Assembly: GCF_000337455.1 (NCBI RefSeq)
Contig: NZ_AOIU01000044.1
Coordinates: 23,517 to 87,516 of the forward strand
Source of the DNA: Halosimplex carlsbadense 2-9-1
GTDB taxonomy: Archaea; Halobacteriota; Halobacteria; Halobacteriales; Haloarculaceae
Length of the DNA: 64,000 nt
Direction: 5' to 3'
In this document: positions 52,559-61,699 of the stretch, piece after piece
How the letters are laid out: every line of letters begins with the position of its first letter
Numbering within the stretch: the first letter of the stretch is position 1
The notes under the pieces: model-generated
Seen by the model: only the letters and a program-made list of their open reading frames with translations
Databases searched by the model: none
What the model was told of the DNA's origin: nothing
Translations under genes and position numbers: made by a program

Positions 52559-53945
52559 GCGCTTGGGTTGGGTTACCGGGATTACCCTCTGTATTGCATC
52601 TCAGTGCCTAATCGGTACTGTTCAAGCCCAGAGCGGAGGTGGCGATGGTGGTGGTGGTGCTCTTGGAGAGACGATCGTCTGGGCTATCAAAGAAGCTCTA
52701 CGAGTTCTGTTTAGCCCAATTAGAGACCTTATCGAAACGTATGGAAATGACGTAATATCGATTATTATCGGCACACCACATCCGAATTCGGTATTCAATG
52801 CGCCGTCAAATAGCTCTTGGCCAGACATTTATGTGTACTATTTTGAACAAATCATTCCCCTCTCGCTATTGTTATGGTCTCTTTCCATCGGACTGGTAAT
52901 CATTCTTGAATCAACGAGCTATCTCTTCAGCGGCTATCATAAGACTAAGCTCAAGAGACGCTCGCTCGCTGGATTGTTAGGGATTCTCTCTTGGTGGTGG
53001 ATGGATGCGCTTGCGCGCCAGTTCACTAACGAACTAGCAATTTTTGTCGCCCCCGAACTTTCCCAGATTTCTTTCTTCAAAGCTATCTCATTTAGTTCAA
53101 TTGGCGCCCTCACAACCGCGATCACACTCTCTGTCGATTTCTTTCTCCTATGCCTGGTGATTGCGATCTATTTCATACGAATTGTCATATTGTATCTTTT
53201 CACGCTGCTGATGCCAGTCATAATTGCCCTTTGGATTCCTGGTGTCGGTCCATTCTCTCTCGTTTCGAAGTTCATGAAACGACTGTCTGGATTTTATGTT
53301 CCATTTCTATTCATGCCTGTCCCAGTTGCATTCCTATTTCGACTGGCACAGATTCTCGGGCAAAATTTTGGATTTTCAACACAAGGGTTGACAACTTGGC
53401 TCGCTGCCCTCGTCATCCCAATCGTCGCGATCGTCTCGCCGTTCGTTCTCTTCTGGCAGGCTGGGTCGATCTTCTTCATGGCACAGAGTGCGTCCCACCA
53501 CGCCTCATCGAGGCGCGCACGATCACGACTCGGGAGTACACGGAATCTCGGCGAGTCGGCGGTCCATCGCAGCCGGAACTTTGTCCGGGGCACACGGGGC
53601 AAAGCCGCGATCAAGCCGGATGGGCAAGCCGTGTTCAGCTCGGGGTCCTCTCGTGCCCACGCCGCGGGCTCCCGTCTCAATGACACTGGGTCGCGACTCC
53701 GGGGAGCACTCCAGCGATACTCGAATACGGATACCCGCGTAGACGACGCTTCGACGGGCAGATCGACAGACGCGGCCGGCGACACTGCAGCCGATGACGA
53801 TGCGTCCAAACAGTCGGATGCGGCCGACACAGGCGGTCGCGACGACGAGTTCGATGCACTTCGCGACCCGGCCCGCACAGGTGACCGATCGACCGACGAC
53901 GAGCAGCGCGGCGCAATCGACGACGAGCCACGCTACATTCGCTAA
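52551..53945 (+). CDS. VirB6/TrbL-like polytopic membrane protein
   Basis: The product is 464 residues. A signal peptide (VTGITLCIASQCLIGTVQAQ) is followed by six or so hydrophobic segments between ~95 and ~310 (IPLSLLLWSLSIGLVIILES, FFLLCLVIAIYFIRIVILYL, GLTTWLAALVIPIVAIVSPF). A long hydrophilic, Ser/Asp/Arg-rich tail (~320-464) follows. This plan is that of VirB6/TrbL channel proteins in type IV secretion. The N-terminal two thirds are AT-rich while the tail is GC-rich, so the gene may be a mosaic. Confidence 0.6.
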   Translation: MTKRLGWVTGITLCIASQCLIGTVQAQSGGGDGGGGALGETIVWAIKEALRVLFSPIRDLIETYGNDVISIIIGTPHPNSVFNAPSNSSWPDIYVYYFEQIIPLSLLLWSLSIGLVIILESTSYLFSGYHKTKLKRRSLAGLLGILSWWWMDALARQFTNELAIFVAPELSQISFFKAISFSSIGALTTAITLSVDFFLLCLVIAIYFIRIVILYLFTLLMPVIIALWIPGVGPFSLVSKFMKRLSGFYVPFLFMPVPVAFLFRLAQILGQNFGFSTQGLTTWLAALVIPIVAIVSPFVLFWQAGSIFFMAQSASHHASSRRARSRLGSTRNLGESAVHRSRNFVRGTRGKAAIKPDGQAVFSSGSSRAHAAGSRLNDTGSRLRGALQRYSNTDTRVDDASTGRSTDAAGDTAADDDASKQSDAADTGGRDDEFDALRDPARTGDRSTDDEQRGAIDDEPRYIR

Positions 53946-53947
53946 CG

Positions 53948-54964
53948 ATGCAGGACCGAAACCCCGCAAAACGCATTCCGAAATCGCTCGGTACCGGCAC
54001 GAAACTACTGGGGAGCTACACGCTGACCGACCTGGCCGTGGCACTGTTCCCCGGCGTCGTGGTCGTCCTCCTCGTCCAGACCCTCGTTCCATCGGATCTG
54101 GCCATCCAGGGGTATCGGATCGACACATTCACCCTCCCGGTGGCGGGTGCGATGATCGCGGTCGGGGCGGTGTTTGTCTACCTGACGCCGGCCTACACCA
54201 CCAGCGCCGATTGGGTCACATCGATGCTGGGCTTTCACGCCCAATCCAGCGAGATCGACCACGAGGCGGCCAAGGAATACACCCAGATCGAACGAGTGTA
54301 CCCCGATCGCGGCGCCATCGAGCGGACTGACGGTGCAGTCTTCGGCCTCGTCCAGGTCGTCCCACCGACGATGGCGCTCGCGACCGAGGAGGAGTGGGCC
54401 CAGAAGGCCGAATCCTTTCAGGACTTCCTCAACACCACCGTCGAGTTCCCGATCCAGATCTACTCGACGACCCAACCGTTTCCCGTGGCTGAGCACCTCG
54501 CCGAGTACGAGTCACGGTTGGGTGACCCCGACGTCGAGGCCAATCCCCAGCTCGAATCGCTCATCGAGCAGTACGTCGAGTGGTACGAGCAGGAACTCGC
54601 TGAGCGACAGATGACCATCCGCGACCACTACGTCGTCGTCCCGGTCACACCTGCTGAGGTCCGCTTCGAGCAGGCCAGTCTCGCCGAGCAATTGGCCGAC
54701 CTCCCCGTCCTCGGCCTCTTCGTGCGCGAACTGTTCGCACCGCGGGCAGCCGTCGAACGCGAGGCGTTGATCGACGAACTCGACGACCGACTCGACCGCG
54801 TCCGAACAGGTCTTCGCGGCATCGATGGGTGTACGGCCCATCGGATCGACGCCACCGAGGCCACGTCGATCGTCGGCGAGTACTGGAGCGACGAATCGCA
54901 GGAGTACGGAAATCTCGACCAGGTGCTTCGCACACGCGGGATGGTCGGGGGGCCGGACCGATGA
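53948..54964 (+). CDS. Transfer protein preceding VirB4, VirB3-like N terminus
   Basis: The product is 338 residues. Two membrane segments lie near the N terminus (LAVALFPGVVVVLLVQTLV, LPVAGAMIAVGAVFVYLT), followed by a large acidic cytoplasmic domain (~90-338): DGAVFGLVQVVPPTMALATE, DFLNTTVEFPIQIYSTTQ, DHYVVVPVTPAEVRFEQ. The last reads like the N-terminal domain of VirB4/TraC ATPases. This suggests that what is one polypeptide elsewhere (VirB3 + VirB4 N-domain) is encoded separately here. The stop overlaps the VirB4-like start by ATGA. Confidence 0.65.
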   Translation: MQDRNPAKRIPKSLGTGTKLLGSYTLTDLAVALFPGVVVVLLVQTLVPSDLAIQGYRIDTFTLPVAGAMIAVGAVFVYLTPAYTTSADWVTSMLGFHAQSSEIDHEAAKEYTQIERVYPDRGAIERTDGAVFGLVQVVPPTMALATEEEWAQKAESFQDFLNTTVEFPIQIYSTTQPFPVAEHLAEYESRLGDPDVEANPQLESLIEQYVEWYEQELAERQMTIRDHYVVVPVTPAEVRFEQASLAEQLADLPVLGLFVRELFAPRAAVEREALIDELDDRLDRVRTGLRGIDGCTAHRIDATEATSIVGEYWSDESQEYGNLDQVLRTRGMVGGPDR

Positions 54965-56964
54965 TCGAGACACTCCTGTCGGTGATTCCGACGCGGAACG
55001 ACGAATCCACCGAGGCCGACGACACGGACGGTCAAGCCACGGGCGACGACGAGACTGCGGCCGGGGATCGCGGCACCGCAGCACCAGACACGGAGCGGGT
55101 CAGTGTCGAGTACGACCCGTCGAAGGGCACCGGGCCCGAGATTCCCGAGATACCCGACATTCACCAGACGGTCGTCACGCCGTCGAGTATCGAGCCCGAA
55201 CCCAACGCCGTTCGAACCGGCGACCAGTGGGCGCGAACCCTGTGGGTCGGCGAGTATCCCGACCGCCCGCGGGACGGACTGTTCGAGACGCTGTACTCGA
55301 CGGCGGCCACACGACGGACGGACATCAGCCTCCACATCTCGCCGCGGGAGACGAACGCCACGCTGGACACGCTCGAAAACACGATCGAGGATCTGGAGGC
55401 CGACCGGGAGTATCTCGAAGAGAAACGCAAGGCCGGCGCCCGCGGGGTCGAGAAGGACCTCCAGGATTACCAGGCGCTGTACGACGCCCTGCGGAACACG
55501 TCGATGCAGGCGTTCGACGTGTCGATGTACCTCGCCGTCCAGGGTGACTCGCCCGACGACCTGAACACCGATAGCGTCACGAACACGGCCCGCCAATCTC
55601 CGACGAATCTCACGCCAGTCACGCCGCGGTGGGCACAACTGGAGTCGTTCGTCTCGGCCAGCCCGGTCGGCGTCGACAAACTCAACGAATCGCTCGATAC
55701 GACGACGCCGATGCTCGCTGGCGCCGTCGGCGCGATGTTCCCCTTTGTCGCTGGCGCATTCGCCGAACCGGGTATCGAGTATGGCACCTACGCGCTCAAC
55801 GAGAGCCCGCTCATTCTCGACCGCTTCGAGCGCGAGACGGGCTACTGCGCGATGGTCATCGGACAACTCGGCGCCGGGAAGTCCTTCTCGACGAAACTGC
55901 AGTTGCTCCGGCGGGCGATGTACGACCAGGATACGGTCCTCATCATGCTCGACCCACTGAGCGGGTTCGCCGGTGTGAACGACGCGCTCGGCGGCGAGCG
56001 GGTCACCGTCGGTGGCACCCGCGGGCTGAACCCGCTCGAACTTCGGGCGACCCCCGAGGCGGTACTCCGGGACGTCCCCGATCTGGATCCGTGGGCCGAG
56101 CAGCTGTCGTGGGTGCTCACCTTCTTCGAGACCTTTTTCGAACACGTCGCCGCGAACCCGCTCGGCGACCGCAAACAGACGCTCCGGCGGGCGATACAGG
56201 AGGCCTACGAACGCCGGGGGATCACGAAGGACCCGTCGACGCACGACCGGGAGTCGCCGACGGTTCAGGACGTGATCGCCGTCCTCGAAGATCTGCTCGA
56301 ATCCCCCGCGGAGTTCGGCTACGCGACCGAGGGCGAACAGGAGAAAGTCCGGAACGACGCCCAAACGCTGCTGACCGATCTCCGACCCTCGTTCCGCGAG
56401 GGTGGTGACCTCGACAACCTCGCCGAGCGGACGAGCTTCGACCTAGAGTCGCCGGTGCTGTACCTCGACCTCCATCAGGAGGAGGGCGCAACCGGCCGCT
56501 CGGAGACGAGCCTGATGATGCAGGTACTATTCAACGCCGTCTACGAGCGCGCGAAGGGCACGGACAAACGGGTCGTCTTCGCCATCGACGAGGCCCACTA
56601 CCTGCTGAACGACGCCACGTCGCTGGAGTTCCTCGAGACCGCGGTGCGACACAGTCGCCACTACGACCTGTCGCTGCAGTTCATCACCCAGACCGGCGGC
56701 GAGTTCGCACTGACGCCCGAGGCGAAGACCATCGCCGATCTCTGTTCGCTCACGCTGATCCATCGGGTGCAAGAGGAGACCGACAAACTGGTCGAGTGGT
56801 TCGGGCTGAGCGACCGGGAAGTGAACTGGATTCGGACCGCGAAGGCAGGCAACGACGAGGACGGATTCTCCGAAGCGCTGCTCGGGATCGACGAGGAGGG
56901 GTGGTTCCCGTTTCGGGTGCGGGCGAGCGAGTTCGAAGCCGCACAGACCGACGTGGGCGAGTGA
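54961..56964 (+). CDS. virB4-like: VirB4/TraC-like transfer ATPase
   Basis: The product is 667 residues from the ATG at 54961. The acidic N terminus continues into a region with EIPDIHQTVVTPSSIEPEPN. The C-terminal HerA/VirB4 ATPase has Walker A GQLGAGKSFS (301-310), DPLSGFAGVND after it, Walker B VVFAIDEAHYLL (~538-549) and the arginine-rich AVRHSRHYDLSLQFITQTGG. VirB4 drives assembly and substrate transport in type IV secretion. The operon (six genes, all overlapping or 2 bp apart) lacks VirB11, relaxase and VirD4 in this window. Confidence 0.85.
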   Translation: MIETLLSVIPTRNDESTEADDTDGQATGDDETAAGDRGTAAPDTERVSVEYDPSKGTGPEIPEIPDIHQTVVTPSSIEPEPNAVRTGDQWARTLWVGEYPDRPRDGLFETLYSTAATRRTDISLHISPRETNATLDTLENTIEDLEADREYLEEKRKAGARGVEKDLQDYQALYDALRNTSMQAFDVSMYLAVQGDSPDDLNTDSVTNTARQSPTNLTPVTPRWAQLESFVSASPVGVDKLNESLDTTTPMLAGAVGAMFPFVAGAFAEPGIEYGTYALNESPLILDRFERETGYCAMVIGQLGAGKSFSTKLQLLRRAMYDQDTVLIMLDPLSGFAGVNDALGGERVTVGGTRGLNPLELRATPEAVLRDVPDLDPWAEQLSWVLTFFETFFEHVAANPLGDRKQTLRRAIQEAYERRGITKDPSTHDRESPTVQDVIAVLEDLLESPAEFGYATEGEQEKVRNDAQTLLTDLRPSFREGGDLDNLAERTSFDLESPVLYLDLHQEEGATGRSETSLMMQVLFNAVYERAKGTDKRVVFAIDEAHYLLNDATSLEFLETAVRHSRHYDLSLQFITQTGGEFALTPEAKTIADLCSLTLIHRVQEETDKLVEWFGLSDREVNWIRTAKAGNDEDGFSEALLGIDEEGWFPFRVRASEFEAAQTDVGE

Positions 56965-57069
56965 CTGCCACCTCCGGCGACCGGACGTGATCTCCTACAC
57001 CCGGTCGCTGCAGCTGCGAAACGATACCCCGACACAAGACTATTCCAGCTGACCCACGTACAGGGGTGC

Positions 57070-58521
57070 GTGACTCGGCGTCGATCGGTTTGCATCGGTC
57101 TCCTCGCAGTACTCGTCGTTCTCTCGGGCTGTGTCGGGCTGACCCAGTCCGATGCCGGCCCCGCAGACTCATCGGCGCTCGAAACCAGTAGTGACCGACC
57201 GACGCAGACCCAATCGGCCGCTCCGATCCAAACGACGACACCGAACGGGACACTCGAGGTCCACTTCATCAACGTCGGCCAATCAGTGAGTACGCTGATT
57301 GTCGGCCCGACGAACGAGACGATGCTGATCGACTCCGGCGATTTCAGGACTGACGGTGAATACGTCCTCCAGTATCTCAAACGCCACAATATCAGCCGGC
57401 TCGACCATTTCGTCGTTACCCACGCCGACGCGGACCACATCGGCGGAAACGCGGCAGTCATCGACTACTACGAGACCGAGGCCGACGGCATCGGCGCCAT
57501 CTACGACCCCGGGATCGCGGCGAGTACCCAGACGTACGAAGCGTATCTGGATGCCGTCGAACAGCACAACGTCACGCTCTACGAGACGCGGGCCGGGGAC
57601 CCGCTCCCGTTCGAGGGCGTCTCGGTCGACGTACTCGGACCCCCAGAGCCGTATCTCGACAATCGCGACCGCAACGAGAACAGTATCGTACTCGCGCTCA
57701 CCTTCGGGGAGACTCGGTTCCTGTTCACGGGCGACGCCGAAGCTGACCAGGAGCAGTACCTCGTCGACACCTACAACGCGACACTCCGGGCGACGATACT
57801 GAAAGCGGGTCACCACGGAAGTCGCAGCAGCACCGGCGGGGCGCTGCTCGATGCTGTCGGGCCGAAGGCGGTCGTCATCTCCAGCGCGAACGATTCCCAG
57901 TACGGCCACCCACACGAGGAAGTCCTCCAGCGCCTCGCTGACCGCTCTATCCCAGCTTACTGGACGGCGACACATGGAAACATCGTCCTCGCAAGTGACG
58001 GCCAGCAGGTTACTGTTGAGACACAGCAGGCGGCGCGGACAGACCCACTATCCATTCGCGATGGGACGCCGATCGAACCGGGGGCAACGGATCCAGTCGC
58101 GCCCCGAGCGACCATCAACGGCAGCAGTAACTCGACCCAACAGACCCCCGTCGTGACTGACGGCGGGACCGAGACGGTTGGCGGTACTGGGACGCTCGTC
58201 CTCGAAGATGTCAATGCGGACGCCGCGGGTGACGACAGAGCGAACCTCAACGACGAATACGTCGTCTTCCGGAACGCCGGTGACGCCTCGCTTGATCTGA
58301 GCGGATGGGCTATCGCGGATGCTGCCGATCACACCTATACGGTTCCCGACGGCGTCACACTGGCAGCGAATGCGAGTGTGACACTGCACACCGGCAGTGG
58401 GACGGATACCGACAGTGATCTCTACTGGGGAGCTGGATCTCCGATCTGGAACAATGGCGGTGATACGGTCATCGTCACGACTGCGGACGGCGACGAAGTC
58501 CTCAGGGAGTCGTATTCATGA
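57070..58521 (+). CDS. Lipoprotein: metallo-beta-lactamase (ComEC-like) + lamin-tail domain
   Basis: The product is 483 residues from GTG 57070. The lipobox VVLSGC precedes a Ser/Thr-rich spacer. The metallo-beta-lactamase domain (~58-320) has FINVGQSVSTLIVG, IDSGD, the metal site THADADHIGG (His 118), FLFTGDAEAD and KAGHHGSRSS. That is the order of ComEC-type extracellular hydrolases. The C-terminal ~110 residues form a lamin-tail domain (LNDEYVVFRNAGDASLDLSG, WAIADAADHTYTVPDG). Such combinations act outside the cell on nucleic acids or their components. A DUF3006 gene follows with an ATGA overlap. Confidence 0.85.
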   Translation: MTRRRSVCIGLLAVLVVLSGCVGLTQSDAGPADSSALETSSDRPTQTQSAAPIQTTTPNGTLEVHFINVGQSVSTLIVGPTNETMLIDSGDFRTDGEYVLQYLKRHNISRLDHFVVTHADADHIGGNAAVIDYYETEADGIGAIYDPGIAASTQTYEAYLDAVEQHNVTLYETRAGDPLPFEGVSVDVLGPPEPYLDNRDRNENSIVLALTFGETRFLFTGDAEADQEQYLVDTYNATLRATILKAGHHGSRSSTGGALLDAVGPKAVVISSANDSQYGHPHEEVLQRLADRSIPAYWTATHGNIVLASDGQQVTVETQQAARTDPLSIRDGTPIEPGATDPVAPRATINGSSNSTQQTPVVTDGGTETVGGTGTLVLEDVNADAAGDDRANLNDEYVVFRNAGDASLDLSGWAIADAADHTYTVPDGVTLAANASVTLHTGSGTDTDSDLYWGAGSPIWNNGGDTVIVTTADGDEVLRESYS

Positions 58522-58811
58522 TCCCGGATGGCACCTACACGGCAGTGGTTGACCGTATCGAAGACTCGCTGGCAACCCTCGAAGTGGATGGTGAGGATGA
58601 ACTGTATGAACTCACCGTCGACGAGCGCGACCTTCCGGGCCCAGCGGGACATGCCGATGCGATTCTGGAGATTGCGCTCGTCGACGGGACACTCGTTGGG
58701 GTGGACTACGACAGACAAGCCACAGAAGAGCGCAACAGGCAGGCACAGGACCGATTCGACCAGCTTTCACAACGGCCACCGCGCGACGATGATGCAGACG
58801 ATTCCCGGTAG
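58518..58811 (+). CDS. DUF3006 protein
   Basis: The product is 97 residues. It opens IPDGTYTAVVDRIEDSLATL, EVDGEDELYELTVDERDLPG, the beta-barrel start characteristic of DUF3006, and ends in a charged helix (YDRQATEERNRQAQDRFDQL). DUF3006 genes regularly follow ComEC-type metallo-beta-lactamase genes. The start overlaps the stop of that gene (ATGA), so they are co-translated. Confidence 0.8.
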   Translation: MIPDGTYTAVVDRIEDSLATLEVDGEDELYELTVDERDLPGPAGHADAILEIALVDGTLVGVDYDRQATEERNRQAQDRFDQLSQRPPRDDDADDSR

Positions 58812-58911
58812 CGTACGTTACCTCTAATTGAGGTCCCGACGACACAGCACGAGATGTGTCGGGTGAGAATGATATCGATTAATGGAAACGTGAGTACTGT
58901 CTGATTCCTGT

Positions 58912-59517
58912 ATGCGATGGCTGGATACACTCTTTCGCCCTGTCGAACCATATACGGATGCTCTCTCCGCTAAAACCCACGGTGTTGTTGCCGTTGTCTC
59001 GTTTTGCACCTTTGTTGGGGTGATTGCTATGGGGTTCGTTCCGGTGACTCGCCGGATCGAGATGTCCGGTTATTCTACTGCAGATTTGCAGGCTGCGACG
59101 AGCCGAGCGGAGGTGGACACGATATTGCAAGCCTTCGAGCCAGTCATGCGATCTGTGATGCTTCTCTCGGTCCTCGATTACATCTTCATCGTGGCAGGAT
59201 TCTTCTTGTTTTTCTCGGTTCATTCAATCTCCCTGAAAATGCTGTCAGTCCATGACAGGCTAGTCCTGATACCGAAGATTGGAATGGGCTTGACGGTCAT
59301 CTCTCGACTTCTCGATTCTCTGGAGAACCTTTGGGTCATCCTCATCTACACGAATCCCGAGGACTACGCGACCATCCTGATTGGCCTCATGAACAGTTCT
59401 GAATCCTTGAAGTGGATGGTCGTTGGAGTCGAATATCCGATGTTCGGCATCGCCATCGCGCTTGCACTGCTGACACGGTTTACCTCACTGTTTGACGGTC
59501 GCTCAGAGAGCTCATAG
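58912..59517 (+). CDS. Hypothetical four-helix membrane protein
   Basis: The product is 201 residues. Hydrophobic segments: THGVVAVVSFCTFVGVIAMG, MLLSVLDYIFIVAGFFLFFS, an amphipathic segment near IPKIGMGLTVISRLLDSL, and EYPMFGIAIALALLTRF. No motif or family is recognised. It stands alone 100 bp after the DUF3006 gene with its own AT-rich upstream region. Confidence 0.55.
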   Translation: MRWLDTLFRPVEPYTDALSAKTHGVVAVVSFCTFVGVIAMGFVPVTRRIEMSGYSTADLQAATSRAEVDTILQAFEPVMRSVMLLSVLDYIFIVAGFFLFFSVHSISLKMLSVHDRLVLIPKIGMGLTVISRLLDSLENLWVILIYTNPEDYATILIGLMNSSESLKWMVVGVEYPMFGIAIALALLTRFTSLFDGRSESS

Positions 59518-60011
59518 TGGGCAATATTGAAACATCCAATTCATGAGGGTTCTAATAGCTTTGCTGACTCGATGGGGACGTTGCTACGCCAAGAGAGCGT
59601 GAACCGAGATCGGGCGCAAGAGACCGACCCTCATCCCGGCCACAGAGCACGTGCAGGACCGTATCATCTCGAAGCTCGACGAGGTGGTCGGGTCAGAGTG
59701 ACGCGATCTAGACGAATTCCTCCAACCGCTGACCGGCACCCCGTTCTCAAAAGTCCGCGTCAGTATCGATTAGCCTGTATTCTTGACCGAGGCGAGTCGG
59801 CGTGGAAGTCCACCGCATCGAACATCGGAACAGGGCCTACACTGCTGACGACGACTGACGAGACCCGATCTGCAATCGCTAAACAGCGCGGGTATTAAAC
59901 AGAATCTTTGAAACAGCGTACCGAAATTCCGGCGAAGCCATCATTCACCGAAGCCCGACCGCTACTAGTAGTTCTTCGGTGTGATGCCCGCACACTGAGA
60001 AAGGGACATTC
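59518..60011. other. Intergenic region with possible decayed coding remnant
   Basis: No intact gene. From 59615 to 59773 (+) one frame reads protein-like segments interrupted by TGA: KRPTLIPATEHVQDRIISKL, DEVVGSE, then RDLDEFLQPLTGTPFSKVRV SID. It may be a fragment of a lost gene; I do not recognise it. Confidence 0.35.
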
Positions 60012-60243
60012 GTGGAGACGGCGTTCATCAGCGTCGTCTTCCCGACGCCGGCCGGACCGCAGAACAGCCCCACGCCGTGGTGTTCGTACAGTTACCAGAG
60101 CATCGCGACCAGCTCGGTCGGGAGGCTCTCCCGTTCGAGCAGGTCGACAGGCGTCATCACGTTAGGCACCTGCTTGCGGATGGAGATGTGCGGGCCGTCC
60201 TCGCTGACGGTCGGGAGCGCGACCCAGGAGCAACTCTCGCCCT
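60012..60243 (-). pseudogene. Fragment of a VirB11/FlaI-like secretion ATPase
   Basis: On the minus strand the frame reads VALPTVSEDGPHISIRKQVP, NVMTPVDLLERESLPTELVA, MLW-stop-LYEHHGVGLFCG, PAGVGKTTLMNAVST. This is the order of type II/IV secretion ATPases just before and at Walker A (S-I-R-K, TP-DLL, A-LW-L-E, G-GKTT-NA-S). An in-frame TAA lies in the middle, and homology ends just after the P-loop. It is a remnant only. A possible N-terminal remnant of the same kind of gene lies at 63700-64000 on the same strand. Confidence 0.65.
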
Positions 60244-60312
60244 GAGATTCAAGTAGGAGAACGGGACCACCCAGCCCTGGATCGATGGCTTGAATCCGGA
60301 TCGACGCCCACG

Positions 60313-60351
60313 GTTGTGTTTTTCGCGCCGACGAAGGGCGCCGGCGCTCCT
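60313..60351 (+). promoter_or_regulatory. Leader hairpin upstream of TnpB
   Basis: TTGTGTTTTTCGCGCCGACG followed by AAGGGCGCCGGCGCTCC; CGCGCC...GGGCGC can pair. It lies 36-75 nt before the ATG at 60388. It matches the GCGCCC subtype of the leader family, including the preceding TTTTTC. Confidence 0.45.
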
Positions 60352-60387
60352 ATGAGGTGTTCCGGTAACCGGAAGTGAGTAGCAACG

Positions 60388-61662
60388 ATGAAACGGACAA
60401 ATACGTTCGAAGCAATTCCCCAGACAGAATCGGACCGAGAGCTACTGCTGCGATTCCTCGATGCATCCGCTGCGTGCTGGAACGAAGTGAATTACCGACG
60501 TCGACAGCGATTCTTCGAGGGTGAGGATGTCTGGGAAGTCGATGGTGTCTATGACGACTACGTGGGCGTGCTGGGTGGTGCAACAGCCCAGGCGATGATC
60601 AAGCGCAACGAGAGCGCATGGCAGTCGTTCTTCGCACTGCTAGACGACCCATCCGAAGATCCATCCCCACCGGGCTACTGGGGTAACGAGGAAGACGGTC
60701 GAACGCTCCAGACGTACGTCCGGAACGACGCATACGATATCCAGTGGGGTGAGCGGTCGCGACTCGACATCCGGGTCGGACAGGACCTCAAGGAGGAGTT
60801 CGAGATGGGATACTACGAGCGGCTTCGGCTCGACGTTCGTGGAAATCCTCACTGGGACGGGAAGTCGGGCCGGCTCACGATCGAATACGACGATATCGAC
60901 GACACCTTCCGGGTTTACCAGCCCGTCACGGTGGCAGTGGATCCGGGATCGGAGTCGGCTGGTGATGAGATCGCAGCGCTTGACCTCGGTGTCAACACCC
61001 TGGTAGCGTGCTCGACGACAACTGGGCGACGGTATCTGTACCACGGCCGCGATCTGTTTGAACGGTTCCGCGAGACGACCGAGGAAATCGCTCGACTCAG
61101 GAACCAACTCGAAGATGGTCAAAACACCAGCCGTCGCATCAGGCGGCTCTACCGAACGCGGTCCAGGCGCCGTGATCACGCGGTCGACGCCTGCGTTCGT
61201 GACCTCGTCGAACGGTTGTCCGACTGCGGTATTCGGACAGTAGTCGTCGGTGACCTTTCAGCGGATTTCCCGGTGACGGGCAGTAGCCGCGCCAACGAAA
61301 TGGTGCATAACTTCTGGAGCTATGGTGAATTGACAGACCAACTTAGGAACGTCTGCGAGGAACAGGGGATCACAGTCGAGTCACGGTCAGAGGCGGGGAC
61401 CTCTCAGCAGTGTCCTGACTGCGGACAGGCAGAGAGAACGTGCCGTCACCAGTCGACGCTGACCTGTGCCTGTGGATTCGAGGGACATGCTGACCTCGTC
61501 GCGTCTCGAAACTTGCTGACCCGGCGTATCGACAACCGAACGATAGCCAGGCCGATGGCACGGCCCGTGCGGTTCCAGTGGGACAATCACGAGTGGCGTT
61601 CGACCACAGACGCCTCGCAAAGCCCAACGAATAGCGCACGAACCCGTAAGATGTCGCTGTAG
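60388..61662 (+). CDS. tnpB: TnpB (IS1341-type, RNA-guided nuclease family)
   Basis: The product is 424 residues. It is a RuvC-like nuclease: RuvC-I Asp 199 in AALDLGVNTLVA, the RuvC-II region RTVVVGDLSADF (~287) where a Gly stands at the place often held by Glu, and RuvC-III Asp 369 in GHADLVASRNLL. The zinc finger lies between CPDCGQ and CACGF. The N-terminal half has the WNEVNYRRRQRFF helix of the family. No tnpA accompanies it. TnpB proteins cut DNA guided by an omega RNA transcribed from the element's right end. A hairpin follows the gene. Confidence 0.85.
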   Translation: MKRTNTFEAIPQTESDRELLLRFLDASAACWNEVNYRRRQRFFEGEDVWEVDGVYDDYVGVLGGATAQAMIKRNESAWQSFFALLDDPSEDPSPPGYWGNEEDGRTLQTYVRNDAYDIQWGERSRLDIRVGQDLKEEFEMGYYERLRLDVRGNPHWDGKSGRLTIEYDDIDDTFRVYQPVTVAVDPGSESAGDEIAALDLGVNTLVACSTTTGRRYLYHGRDLFERFRETTEEIARLRNQLEDGQNTSRRIRRLYRTRSRRRDHAVDACVRDLVERLSDCGIRTVVVGDLSADFPVTGSSRANEMVHNFWSYGELTDQLRNVCEEQGITVESRSEAGTSQQCPDCGQAERTCRHQSTLTCACGFEGHADLVASRNLLTRRIDNRTIARPMARPVRFQWDNHEWRSTTDASQSPTNSARTRKMSL

Positions 61663-61683
61663 TTGTGGCACTACCAGCGGATG

Positions 61684-61699
61684 CTCGCTGTGGAGCGAG
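61684..61699 (+). other. Hairpin after tnpB, possible omega-RNA/right-end element
   Basis: CTCGCT-GTGG-AGCGAG forms a 6-bp stem with a tetraloop 21 nt after the tnpB stop. Short stems at this place often belong to the 3' part of the guide RNA or the element end. No conserved end could be confirmed. Confidence 0.35.

Noticed and set aside
54628..56364. 578-codon frame opposite the VirB4-like gene
   Set aside because: Antisense shadow with Arg/Val-rich content; the plus strand encodes Walker motifs.
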